This document shows positions 43,685 through 54,422 of a stretch of DNA of 64,000 nucleotides, one piece after another. The translations under genes and the position numbers were made by a program. How positions within the stretch are numbered: position 1 is the first letter of the stretch; each line of letters opens with the position of its first letter. Source of the stretch: Arachidicoccus sp. GTDB taxonomy: Bacteria > Bacteroidota > Bacteroidia > Chitinophagales > Chitinophagaceae. Location of the stretch: NCBI GenBank assembly GCA_028283605.1, contig JAPWKH010000011.1:17399-81398 (forward strand), given 5' to 3'. The notes under the pieces are model-generated. The model was not told the DNA's origin and did not search any database. It saw only the letters and a list, made by a program, of their open reading frames with translations.

Positions 43685-45052
43685 TTACATCAAAACTCTT
43701 ACCGCATCAATTACTTTATCAAGATTACTTGCATCTTGTCCGCCGGCGGTTGCTAATGTTTTTTGCCCGCCGCCGCCGCCTTTGATTAAGGGAGCAATAG
43801 TTTGTTTGATGATTTTTGAAGCATCAAGATTTTTGTCTGTTGCTATTTTCTCATCAATCAAAACGGCAACATTGGCTTTACCGGAAATATTGGCGCCAAG
43901 CACTACAACATAATTTTGCAAATGCTGTTTTATATCAAAGCAAACTTTCTTTAAAGCATCGGCAGAAGAAACTTCTACTTGCCTGCCAACAAAATTTACT
44001 CCGTTAATAGTTTCTGCTTTTTGTGCAAGCGATTTGCTGAGTTGGCCATATTGAGCGGCTTCCAGCGATTCTGTTTTCTTTTCCAAAGCAGATTTTTCAT
44101 CCAATAATTTCTCTATAGATTTTATGGGTTCTTTTGTTTTCAATAATTCGGAAATGATTTTTATTTGTTCCGTTTTTTCTGAAACATATTGGAATGCAGC
44201 TTCGCCCGTTAATGCTTCAATGCGCCGGACACCTGCAGCCACAGCGCTTTCCGCAGTTATTTTAAATAATCCGATTTGCCCTGTAAAACCTACATGCGTA
44301 CCTCCGCAAAGTTCAACGGAAAAATCAGGATCGATGGTTACTACACGGACAACATCGCCGTACTTCTCGCCAAACAATGCCATTGCGCCGAGTTTCATGG
44401 CTTCTTCTTTCGGCAATTCTTTGATAACGACAGGAATGTTTTCACGGATTTTTGCATTCACTAACGTTTCTACTTTATGCAATTCTTCATCTGTAATTTT
44501 TGCAAAATGCGATACATCAAAGCGTAACAAATCCGGACTTACCAACGAACCTTTTTGATTCACATGTTTGCCAACTACTTCATGCAAAGCTGCGTGCAGC
44601 AAGTGCGTTGCCGAATGATTCAACATAATTTTCAAACGTCGGCCGGTATTTATTTTCGCTACAACCGAAGCAGACATATCATTTGCAATCGTTTCAGAGA
44701 AATGAATAATTTCTCCGTTCTCTTTCTTAGTATCAACAATTGTCAATTGTTCATTTCCTATTATCAATTGTCCCGAGTCGCCGACTTGTCCGCCGCTTTC
44801 TGCATAGAAAGGCGTTTGTTCCAAAACGATCTGATATTGTTCTTTATTCTTTGCTTTTACTTTTCTGTACTTAACCACTTTGGTTGTTGTTTCCAATTCG
44901 CTGTAACCTACAAAAGAAGTTTTCTCAGCTTCGTTTACAACAATCCAATCTTCTGTATCAATAGCTGTTGCTGCACGCGAGCGGTTTTTTTGTTTTTTTA
45001 ATTCCTTGTTAAAGCCGTCTTCATCAACTTTCCATTCAATTTCACTTGCCAT
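43685..45052 (-). CDS. alaS: Alanyl-tRNA synthetase, editing and C-terminal part
   Basis: The 455-codon ORF carries the editing domain: TPFYAESGGQVGDSG, the zinc/active-site HSATHLLHAALH, and CGGTHVGFTGQIGLFKI. A coiled region and the DHHA1-like C-Ala domain ending NLDKVIDAVRVLM follow. The chosen ATG (MASEIEWKVDEDGF) is internal to the normal protein: the same frame upstream reads EAFELYDTYGFPSDLTKL, a conserved AlaRS linker, back to a stop near 45113. The true gene therefore continued upstream, and this is half of a broken or split enzyme. The N-terminal half lies 97 bases upstream. Confidence 0.9.
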   Translation of the reverse strand: MASEIEWKVDEDGFNKELKKQKNRSRAATAIDTEDWIVVNEAEKTSFVGYSELETTTKVVKYRKVKAKNKEQYQIVLEQTPFYAESGGQVGDSGQLIIGNEQLTIVDTKKENGEIIHFSETIANDMSASVVAKINTGRRLKIMLNHSATHLLHAALHEVVGKHVNQKGSLVSPDLLRFDVSHFAKITDEELHKVETLVNAKIRENIPVVIKELPKEEAMKLGAMALFGEKYGDVVRVVTIDPDFSVELCGGTHVGFTGQIGLFKITAESAVAAGVRRIEALTGEAAFQYVSEKTEQIKIISELLKTKEPIKSIEKLLDEKSALEKKTESLEAAQYGQLSKSLAQKAETINGVNFVGRQVEVSSADALKKVCFDIKQHLQNYVVVLGANISGKANVAVLIDEKIATDKNLDASKIIKQTIAPLIKGGGGGQKTLATAGGQDASNLDKVIDAVRVLM

Positions 45053-45149
45053 TAATTTAGTTAAGTCGGATGGAAATCCATAAGTGTCATAGAGTTCAAA
45101 TGCTTCTCGCCTTTAATTAGATTATTTTAAACATAATATTTCTCGCCAC

Positions 45150-46451
45150 TTATTTTTTAATTTTTTGAATTTCGTCCAAAAGAAAATTTAGATTGATTTC
45201 TTCTAAAATTGTACTAGTTTTGGTTACTTCTTCAATGTTTGTTGTGTGAGTATCTGTCATTATTCCCATGCCTGGGTCTTCAATATAAAATCCTGTGTAA
45301 TCATTAAAGCGTCTAATTCCCTTATCCAATGTCCTCAAAAAAGATTCTTCTTCTTCCTTAATTACTTTCGTTACAAAATCCTGTTGTTGAATTAATTCTG
45401 GAAATACATTTTCAAACTGCTGTGCAATATGCGGAATAAGTTGAAACAACAACGGTGTTTTATAATCTAAATAAGAGAAATAATAACGCACTGCGCGGCG
45501 CAAAATTCTTCTGATAACATAGCCTGCGCCTGTGTTTGACGGCAATTGTCCGTCGGCAATACAAAAACCGATAGCACGAATATGATCCGATAACACGCGA
45601 AACGCAACCGCTTGCTTGCTATCGCTGAAATCATATTTTTTATTTACAATTTTTTCTATTTCATTTATTGTTCCTGTAAAAATATCCGTGTCGTAATTGC
45701 TTTGTTTGCCTTGCAGTACACGCACCAAACGTTCAAAACCCATTCCGGTATCTACATGCTTTTCAGGAAGATTTTGCAACGAACCATCTTTCAATCTGTT
45801 GAACTGCATGAATACGAGATTCCATATTTCTATTACTTGCGGATGGTCGGCATTAACCAATGTTTTACCGTCCACTTGTTTTCTTTCTTCCTCGGTTCGG
45901 CAATCTACGTGTATTTCAGAGCAAGGACCGCAAGGCCCTGTGTCGCCCATTTCCCAGAAATTATCTTTCTTATTTCCTTTCAAAATTCTTTCTTCGGCGA
46001 TATATTTTTTCCATTCATCATACGCTTCCCGGTCGAATGATAAACTTTCTTTTTCATCACCTTCAAAAACGGTTACGTACAATCTATCTTTATCCAATTT
46101 CAAAACATCGGTCAATAATTCCCAACTCCAAGCAATAGCTTCTTTTTTGAAATAATCGCCGAAGCTCCAGTTGCCAAGCATTTCGAACATCGTGTGATGA
46201 TAAGTATCCACGCCCACTTCTTCCAAGTCGTTGTGCTTACCGCTTACACGCAAGCATTTTTGCGTATCGGCAACGCGTTTATGATCCGGATTTTTATTAC
46301 CCAAAAAATAATCTTTAAACTGGTTCATGCCTGCATTGGTAAACAAAAGTGTCGGATCATTTTTTATTACAATGGGCGCGGAAGGCACAATCGTATGGCC
46401 TTTTGATTTGAAAAAATCCAAAAATATACTACGTATTTCCGAAGAAGTCAT
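45150..46451 (-). CDS. alaS: Alanyl-tRNA synthetase, catalytic and tRNA-recognition part with altered C-terminus
   Basis: The 433-residue ORF starts [19 protein letters not shown] and has the class II motifs ([76 protein letters not shown]) and [13 protein letters not shown]. It is normal up to about residue 382 ([19 protein letters not shown]). The last 50 residues ([20 protein letters not shown] onwards) do not look like AlaRS, and a TAA follows. In E. coli a fragment of about 461 residues charges tRNA-Ala, so this half might aminoacylate alone; that is known biology applied by inference. Confidence 0.88.
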   Translation of the reverse strand: MTSSEIRSIFLDFFKSKGHTIVPSAPIVIKNDPTLLFTNAGMNQFKDYFLGNKNPDHKRVADTQKCLRVSGKHNDLEEVGVDTYHHTMFEMLGNWSFGDYFKKEAIAWSWELLTDVLKLDKDRLYVTVFEGDEKESLSFDREAYDEWKKYIAEERILKGNKKDNFWEMGDTGPCGPCSEIHVDCRTEEERKQVDGKTLVNADHPQVIEIWNLVFMQFNRLKDGSLQNLPEKHVDTGMGFERLVRVLQGKQSNYDTDIFTGTINEIEKIVNKKYDFSDSKQAVAFRVLSDHIRAIGFCIADGQLPSNTGAGYVIRRILRRAVRYYFSYLDYKTPLLFQLIPHIAQQFENVFPELIQQQDFVTKVIKEEEESFLRTLDKGIRRFNDYTGFYIEDPGMGIMTDTHTTNIEEVTKTSTILEEINLNFLLDEIQKIKK

Positions 46452-46604
46452 GTATCAAACTGTTTTTGTGCGGCGAAGTTAAGGATAAGAAGCGAGCATG
46501 ATAATTTTTGTGAATGGGAATTCTTTCGTAAAAATTTTTCAAAAAAGAAGGGATAGTTGCTGAAACCTTATATTTGTCTCATAACTAAAAATCATTTTTG
46601 AGGA

Positions 46605-47957
46605 ATGAGAAAAGCTATTCCCGTAAGTTTGGTGTTGGTAGCATTGTCGCTGGTGGGTTTTGTGATTTTGCAAATCAATTGGGTAATCAGCACACAGCAA
46701 TTGCAGAAGCAAAAAATTGGTTTTAAAGCAGAAAGAGTAGCGCAGCAAGCGGCGGACTCGTTGCGTAAAATCAACTCAATGAATATACTGACTTACCGTA
46801 TGCAGGGCTTTCCGAATGTTTCTTTATCCGCCGTACCGAATCCTTATATTAAAATCAACCAAAGGCTTACGCACAGGGATATCGATAATATTATTCATAA
46901 ATACCTTGTGGATAATGATATTGAAAAGTTTGAAACGGCATATGTGATTTTATTCGGGCCAAGGCTGAGTATGAATATAGAATTTGCCAGTTCAAACTAT
47001 AACGATATTAACCGGCGGTTGAGCATAGATTCTGTTTATTATTACAATACATATTTTACAGGCATTGCTCCTATCAATTCACAGCCAAATGCAGATGATG
47101 GAATTTTTTCAGTCAATGAAGGGCTTACTATCATTGTACCTAATTTGAATAAACAAGCTTGGAGTTCCATAATATGGATTTTGATTGGTTCTGCATTGCT
47201 TACTTTAATTACAATCTCCGCGTTTTATCTTACTGTTCGCATTATGCTGCAGCAACGCAACCTAAGTAAAATCAAAAGTGATTTTATCAATAACATGACA
47301 CACGAATTTAAAACACCGCTCGCAACAATTTCTTTAGCGGTAGATGCTTTACATAACACGCGTGTACAGGGCAATAAAGAAAAAACCCAATACTTCAGCG
47401 GGATTATCAAAGAAGAAAATAAAAGAATGAATAAGCATGTGGAAACGATTCTGCAAGCGGCATTTATGGAAAAGCAGGAGCTTAACCTGAACAAAAATGA
47501 AATACATGTACATAATATCATAGAGAAGCTGATTCAAAATTTTTCCTTGCAACTGGCCGACAAAAAGGGAGAAGTAGTTACACATTTCAATGCTGCCAAC
47601 GATCTGATAACGGGAGACGAAGTGCATATAACCAATCTTGTGAATAATCTTATTGATAATGCCGTCAAGTATTCAAAGCCGGATGTGCCGCCGCGCATCG
47701 TAATTACTACAACCAATTCAGCTAAAAATCTGATTATTCAAATTAACGACAACGGCATCGGCATGTCCAAAGAATCCGTAAAAAGGATTTTCGAAAAATT
47801 TTACCGAGCACATACCGGCAATATCCACAATGTAAAAGGCTTTGGATTGGGCATGTCTTATGTGAAAGACATTATTACTGCCCATAAAGGAAAAATAAAA
47901 GTGGAAAGCATTCCGGGCAAAGGTTCTACTTTCATAGTTGAATTGCCGCTGTCATAA
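46605..47957 (+). CDS. Membrane sensor histidine kinase
   Basis: The 450-residue kinase has helices near residues 7-28 and 190-212 enclosing a 160-residue sensory domain of no recognised type. HisKA has the phosphorylated His in MTHEFKTPLATIS. The ATPase domain has NNLIDNAVKYS (N box), NDNGIGMSKESVKRIFEKFYR (G1/F box, in pieces) and GFGLGMSYVKDI (G2). No response regulator gene is adjacent; the next gene is glutamine synthetase. Confidence 0.92.
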   Translation: MRKAIPVSLVLVALSLVGFVILQINWVISTQQLQKQKIGFKAERVAQQAADSLRKINSMNILTYRMQGFPNVSLSAVPNPYIKINQRLTHRDIDNIIHKYLVDNDIEKFETAYVILFGPRLSMNIEFASSNYNDINRRLSIDSVYYYNTYFTGIAPINSQPNADDGIFSVNEGLTIIVPNLNKQAWSSIIWILIGSALLTLITISAFYLTVRIMLQQRNLSKIKSDFINNMTHEFKTPLATISLAVDALHNTRVQGNKEKTQYFSGIIKEENKRMNKHVETILQAAFMEKQELNLNKNEIHVHNIIEKLIQNFSLQLADKKGEVVTHFNAANDLITGDEVHITNLVNNLIDNAVKYSKPDVPPRIVITTTNSAKNLIIQINDNGIGMSKESVKRIFEKFYRAHTGNIHNVKGFGLGMSYVKDIITAHKGKIKVESIPGKGSTFIVELPLS

Positions 47958-48022
47958 TATTATAATAAAATATATGTCATTTATTTATTTTTATTACCAT
48001 ACAATTTATTTTAAAATACAAT

Positions 48023-48030
48023 TACATTTG
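48023..48030 (+). promoter_or_regulatory. Candidate -7 element for glutamine synthetase
   Basis: TACATTTG 39 bases before the ATG fits TAnnTTTG. A -33 partner is not obvious. Confidence 0.35.
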
Positions 48031-48069
48031 TAACATTCCATTTTATTTAATTTTAAAAGAAGAAAGAAT

Positions 48070-50259
48070 ATGTCTCTCAGGTTTAACGCATTAAGTGAGC
48101 TCGCGGCAGAAAGCGGTGCCGGTAATGAAGCCACACAAAAAGTAACTGCAATATTTGGTGAAAATGTATTTACCCTTGACAAAGCGCGTGCATTTTTAAG
48201 CGATGAAGGCTATAAAAGCCTGATTGCCAGCATTAAAAATGGAAAAAAGATTGACCGCAACTTAGCCAGCCAGATTGCCAGCGGTATCCGTGCATGGGCA
48301 GAGAGCAAAGGCGTTACACACTATACGCACTGGTTTCAGCCACTAACAGGCGCCACGGCAGAAAAGCACGATTCCTTTTTTACCATCAAAAGTGACGGCA
48401 CGCCTATTGAAGAATTTGACGGCGCTACGCTGATTCAGCAAGAACCAGATGCTTCTTCTTTTCCAAATGGTGGTATTCGCGCTACTTTCGAAGCACGCGG
48501 TTATACTGCATGGGATCCTTCATCGCCGGCCTTTATATACGAAGTGGCTGCGGGAAAAACTTTGTGTATTCCTACAATATTTGTTTCCTATACAGGAGAA
48601 TCTTTGGACTATAAGGCACCTTTATTGAAAGCGCTGGAAAGCTTAGGAAAGGCTGCGGTAGATGTGGCAAATTATTTTGATAAAAATATTACGCGCGTTA
48701 CGCCTACATTAGGCTGGGAACAAGAGTATTTTGTAATTGACGAGGCTTTGGCAAACGCACGTCCCGATTTAGTACAATCAGGCCGTACGGTTTTCGGAGC
48801 TGCGCCGGCCAAAGGGCAGCAATTGGAAGATCATTACTTTGGTTCTATCCCGGAAAGAGTGTATGCTTTCATGCGCGATTTTGAAAATGAAGCCTATAAA
48901 TTGGGTATTCCTTTGCGTACACGTCACAATGAAGTAGCGCCTTCTCAATTTGAAGCAGCGCCTATTTTTGAAGAAGTGAATATTGCCGTAGATCACAACA
49001 TCCTTTTAATGGAAGTAATGAGCCGCGTGGCAAAACGCCATAAGCTGAAAGTATTGTTGCACGAAAAACCTTTCGCGGGCATCAACGGAAGCGGAAAGCA
49101 CAACAACTGGAGCTTGGCAACCGATACAGGCGTAAATCTTTTGGCTCCCGGCAAAACGCCGAAGACAAATTTAATATTCCTTACTTTCTTCGTAAATATT
49201 ATTAAAGCGGTTCATGACAATGCAGATATATTGCGCGCATCTATTGCTTCCGCAAGTAACGATCACCGCTTAGGAGCGAATGAAGCGCCGCCGGCAATTA
49301 TTTCCGTATTTGTGGGGAAATATTTAAACGACGTATTGAATGATATCGAAACACGTGTCGGCGACAAATTCGATGAGCAGGACGAAGCGATTTTGAAACT
49401 GGATCTGCACAAATCTATTCCCGAATTATTGCTTGATAATACAGATAGAAACCGTACTTCGCCATTCGCATTTACCGGTAATAAATTTGAATTCCGTGCC
49501 GTAGGTTCTACAGCCAATTGCGCTAACGCAATGATCGCATTAAATTCTATTTTGGCCGATACTTTGATTAAGTTTAAAGCGGAAGTAGATGATTTGATTG
49601 GTAAAGGAACAAAGAAAGAAGTAGCAATCCTGCAAATCATTCAAAAATATATCGTTGATAGCAAAGCAGTTTTATTTGAAGGAGATGGCTACAGCGAAGC
49701 GTGGGAAAAAGAAGCTGAAAAACGTGGATTGCCCAACGTAAAAACAACGCCTTTGGCATTAGACGCATTAGCTACAGATAAAGCTAAAAAGCTCTTCTCT
49801 GATTTAGGTGTTTATACGCACAGGGAATTGGAAGCACGCCATGAAATAGAGTTGGAAAACTATTTGAAAAAAGTACAGATAGAAGGCCGTATTATGGGCG
49901 ATTTGGCACTAAATCATATTCTCCCCGTTGCGGTATCTTATCAGAATAAATTGGCTGCAAATATCAAATCTCTTAAAGAACTTGGATTTGATGAAGCTTC
50001 TTATGCAGCTCAGAAAGATTTGCTGAAACGTATTTCTGACCATATTCAGGTTATCTATACCAAGGTACATGAAATGACGGAAGCACGTAAAATTGCGAAT
50101 GCAATTACCGATGTGCGCACAAGGGCTATCGCTTACGAAAGCCAGGTTAAAGCTAAGTTCTTTGACGAAATCCGTTATCATGTAGATAAACTCGAAGCAT
50201 TGGTAGATGACGAATCATGGACATTGCCAAAATACCGTGAAATGTTGTTGCTGAGATAA
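48070..50259 (+). CDS. glnA: Glutamine synthetase type III
   Basis: ATP-dependent glutamate plus ammonia to glutamine. At 729 residues it is the long GSIII form (often called glnN). Motifs include GGIRATFEARGYTAWDPSSP, LGWEQEYFVID (metal-binding glutamates), RTRHNEVAPSQFE, GINGSGKHNNWSL and RTSPFAFTGNKFEFRAVGS. It is a single-gene unit with its own terminator, and the kinase upstream is separated by 112 bases. Confidence 0.96.
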   Translation: MSLRFNALSELAAESGAGNEATQKVTAIFGENVFTLDKARAFLSDEGYKSLIASIKNGKKIDRNLASQIASGIRAWAESKGVTHYTHWFQPLTGATAEKHDSFFTIKSDGTPIEEFDGATLIQQEPDASSFPNGGIRATFEARGYTAWDPSSPAFIYEVAAGKTLCIPTIFVSYTGESLDYKAPLLKALESLGKAAVDVANYFDKNITRVTPTLGWEQEYFVIDEALANARPDLVQSGRTVFGAAPAKGQQLEDHYFGSIPERVYAFMRDFENEAYKLGIPLRTRHNEVAPSQFEAAPIFEEVNIAVDHNILLMEVMSRVAKRHKLKVLLHEKPFAGINGSGKHNNWSLATDTGVNLLAPGKTPKTNLIFLTFFVNIIKAVHDNADILRASIASASNDHRLGANEAPPAIISVFVGKYLNDVLNDIETRVGDKFDEQDEAILKLDLHKSIPELLLDNTDRNRTSPFAFTGNKFEFRAVGSTANCANAMIALNSILADTLIKFKAEVDDLIGKGTKKEVAILQIIQKYIVDSKAVLFEGDGYSEAWEKEAEKRGLPNVKTTPLALDALATDKAKKLFSDLGVYTHRELEARHEIELENYLKKVQIEGRIMGDLALNHILPVAVSYQNKLAANIKSLKELGFDEASYAAQKDLLKRISDHIQVIYTKVHEMTEARKIANAITDVRTRAIAYESQVKAKFFDEIRYHVDKLEALVDDESWTLPKYREMLLLR

Positions 50260-50284
50260 TCAATGTTTTCTATTTTATAAATTG

Positions 50285-52019
<1,735 letters not shown>

Positions 52020-52193
52020 TATGGCATGTAAATTATTTATTTTTCTATAAGTAGAATTCTTTCCATACTAACCGAAAATTGCGTTAGATTATCATATAAT
52101 AAATTTACTACAAGAATAGAAATATAAATTAACATACATCCTCATCATTTTATCATAACTTCGCAATGTTTATAAAATAAGTTATTTTCTCTT

Positions 52194-52916
52194 ATGCAAG
52201 TGGATATATTGGCTTTTGGCGCACATCCGGATGATGTGGAATTAGGTTGTTCAGGTGTGCTTTTATCAGCAGTCTTGCAAGGGAAAAAAACAGCAGTTGT
52301 AGATTTGACAAAGGGCGAGCTCGGCACGCGCGGAACTGCCGAAACAAGAGAAGAAGAATCGGCGCGCGCTACAATAATACTTGGGCTTTCATCGCGTGAA
52401 AACCTTGCATTGCCGGACGGATTTTTTCAAATTAATGAAGAAAATATCTATAAGGTAATTAAAGTAATAAGGAAATATAAACCCGAAATCATATTGTGTA
52501 ACGCGCCTGAAGACCGGCATCCGGATCATGGAAGGGCATCTGTTTTAGTAAAAGAAGCGGCTTTTCTTTCCGGATTGATTAAAGTGGAAACATATGATGA
52601 AATCGGAGAGCTGCAAGAAGCATGGAGGCCAAAACAGATTTTTCATTATATTCAAAATAATTATTTAGACCCGGATCTTATAGTAGATATTTCTGAAGTG
52701 TATAATGAAAAATTAAAATCGATACTTGCATACAATACGCAGTTCAACGTTACGGATGACGGCCCTCAAACATATATATCTTCTCCTGAATTTCTCAAAT
52801 TCATTGATGCACGCGCAGTTGAATTTGGCAAAAGAATAGGGGTGCAATTCGGTGAAGGATTTATTTCTGAAAAACCGTTAGGCATAAGATCCTTTGATAA
52901 TTTAATAACAGAATAA
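52194..52916 (+). CDS. bshB1: Bacillithiol biosynthesis deacetylase BshB1
   Basis: Zinc-dependent deacetylase converting GlcNAc-malate to GlcN-malate in bacillithiol synthesis. The 240 residues show the LmbE-like metal motif FGAHPDDVELGC at residues 8-19, LTKGELGTRGT, and the second metal site NAPEDRHPDHGRAS. The ending (FGKRIGVQFGEGFISEKPLG) is characteristic of BshB1. It lies upstream of a desaturase gene without obvious coupling. bshA and bshC are not in the window. Confidence 0.93.
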   Translation: MQVDILAFGAHPDDVELGCSGVLLSAVLQGKKTAVVDLTKGELGTRGTAETREEESARATIILGLSSRENLALPDGFFQINEENIYKVIKVIRKYKPEIILCNAPEDRHPDHGRASVLVKEAAFLSGLIKVETYDEIGELQEAWRPKQIFHYIQNNYLDPDLIVDISEVYNEKLKSILAYNTQFNVTDDGPQTYISSPEFLKFIDARAVEFGKRIGVQFGEGFISEKPLGIRSFDNLITE

Positions 52917-53029
52917 AATACTACGAATAAATTAATAAAGAAATGAGCCATAAAAATTCTGCATACCCAAAGCAATGATTATTTTTGGCTGATCCATTTG
53001 GTAATTAGAAACAATATAAAAAGAGACGG

Positions 53030-54103
53030 ATGAAAACACCCAAATTCGCAAAATCGGTTATTCCTTTTCATATAGAACTGAAAAATCGCATTAATCAGTA
53101 TTTTGAATTATCCGGAAAGACTGCTACCGGAGGATTCAGGATATTTTCAAAAGCATTGTTATTAACATTGGCCCTTGTATATTGTTATGTACAGGTTGTA
53201 TTTTTTACGCCTGCATCTACTTTATTATGCATATTGTTGTGCATGGCAATGGGAGTAATTATTTCAGGAATAGGATTTAATGTAATGCACGACGGCAGTC
53301 ATGGAAGTTTCAGTAAATATACATTTCTCAACAAAATCGCCGCACATTCTACGGAAATTGTAGGAGCAAGCCAGTTTATGTGGAATATGAAACATAATGT
53401 AATTCATCATGCTTATACAAACATTGATGGCGTTGACGATGATATAGATGCTAAGCCTTTTTTGCGCATGGCACCATCGCAAAAAAAATATAAAATGCAC
53501 CGTTTCCAGCATTTATATTTTTGGATATTTTATGCCATTCTGCATTTGTACTGGACATTGGTAAATGATTTTGTAAAATATTTCACAGGTAAAGTGGGAG
53601 AGATTCCTCTGAAAAAAATGAAGCTGAAAGACCACTTTGTTTTTTGGGTTTTTAAAGCGGTTTATTTTTCAGTTTTTATGATTATCCCGATTGTTCGTTT
53701 AGGATTTATCGATTGGCTTGTAGGCTATTTATTGCTGAGCGCAACTGCCGGTTTGATATTGAGCGTAGTGTTTCAGCTGGCTCATACTGTAGAACATACA
53801 CACTTTCCAATGCCGGATGAAGCTACCGGTAAAATGGAAGACGAATGGGCGATACACCAATTAAAAACTACAGCCAATTTTGCTACCAGAAACAAGCTGA
53901 TATCATGGTATGTTGGCGGATTAAATTTTCAGGTTGAGCATCATTTATTTCCAAAAATTTCCCATATTCATTATCCTGCAATCAATAAAATTGTAAAACA
54001 GGCTTGCCATGAATATAATGTTACTTATATAGAATATAAAAGAATGTATCAGGCTTTTTGGTCGCATATTCATTTTTTAAAAGAAATGGGCACTGCTGCG
54101 TAA
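53030..54103 (+). CDS. Membrane fatty acid desaturase (acyl-CoA/acyl-lipid type)
   Basis: Di-iron membrane desaturase of 357 residues. The three His boxes are present: MHDGSHGSF near residue 84, NVIHHAYTN near 124 and QVEHHLFPKISH near 304, with four main helices between them. It may introduce double bases into membrane lipid chains; regiospecificity is not predictable. The third box with Q in place of the first H (QxxHH) is typical of front-end type desaturases. Confidence 0.93.
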   Translation: MKTPKFAKSVIPFHIELKNRINQYFELSGKTATGGFRIFSKALLLTLALVYCYVQVVFFTPASTLLCILLCMAMGVIISGIGFNVMHDGSHGSFSKYTFLNKIAAHSTEIVGASQFMWNMKHNVIHHAYTNIDGVDDDIDAKPFLRMAPSQKKYKMHRFQHLYFWIFYAILHLYWTLVNDFVKYFTGKVGEIPLKKMKLKDHFVFWVFKAVYFSVFMIIPIVRLGFIDWLVGYLLLSATAGLILSVVFQLAHTVEHTHFPMPDEATGKMEDEWAIHQLKTTANFATRNKLISWYVGGLNFQVEHHLFPKISHIHYPAINKIVKQACHEYNVTYIEYKRMYQAFWSHIHFLKEMGTAA

Positions 54104-54150
54104 GCAAGATATATTAGCAACATATTAATACTGCACTCGGTAAATTATCT

Positions 54151-54158
54151 TACTTTTG
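54151..54158 (+). promoter_or_regulatory. Candidate -7 element for tatA
   Basis: TACTTTTG, 20 bases before the tatA ATG, fits TAnnTTTG. No -33 partner was found. Confidence 0.3.
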
Positions 54159-54178
54159 TCTTTATAAAATTTTATAAA

Positions 54179-54397
54179 ATGGGCGACATTGGATTTGGAG
54201 AAATACTTTTAATAGCAGTTGTAATATTGGTATTATTCGGAAGCAAAAAAATCCCTGAATTTATGCGCGGCTTAGGAAAAGGCGTGCGCGAATTCAACGA
54301 TGCTAAAGACAGTGTAAGAAGAGAACTGGAAAATGGCATAAAAGAAAAAGATAATGTAGCACCCTCAAATGTAACATCATCTACCATAGAATCTTAG
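54179..54397 (+). CDS. tatA: Twin-arginine translocase subunit TatA/TatE
   Basis: The 72-residue single-helix subunit: periplasmic GDIGFGEI, a helix of about 16 residues, the hinge LFGSKKIPEF and an amphipathic helix (MRGLGKGVREFNDAKDS), then an acidic/polar tail. It forms the pore-like assembly exporting folded proteins. gatA follows immediately; tatC is not in the window. Confidence 0.92.
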   Translation: MGDIGFGEILLIAVVILVLFGSKKIPEFMRGLGKGVREFNDAKDSVRRELENGIKEKDNVAPSNVTSSTIES

Positions 54398-54422
54398 TTC
54401 ATCATTACAAATATAACGCTGT

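Noticed and set aside
45104..45147. Ribosome bypassing between the two TTCTCGCC copies in alaS
   Set aside because: Joining the copies does not restore the frame of the downstream half, and further indels would be needed.
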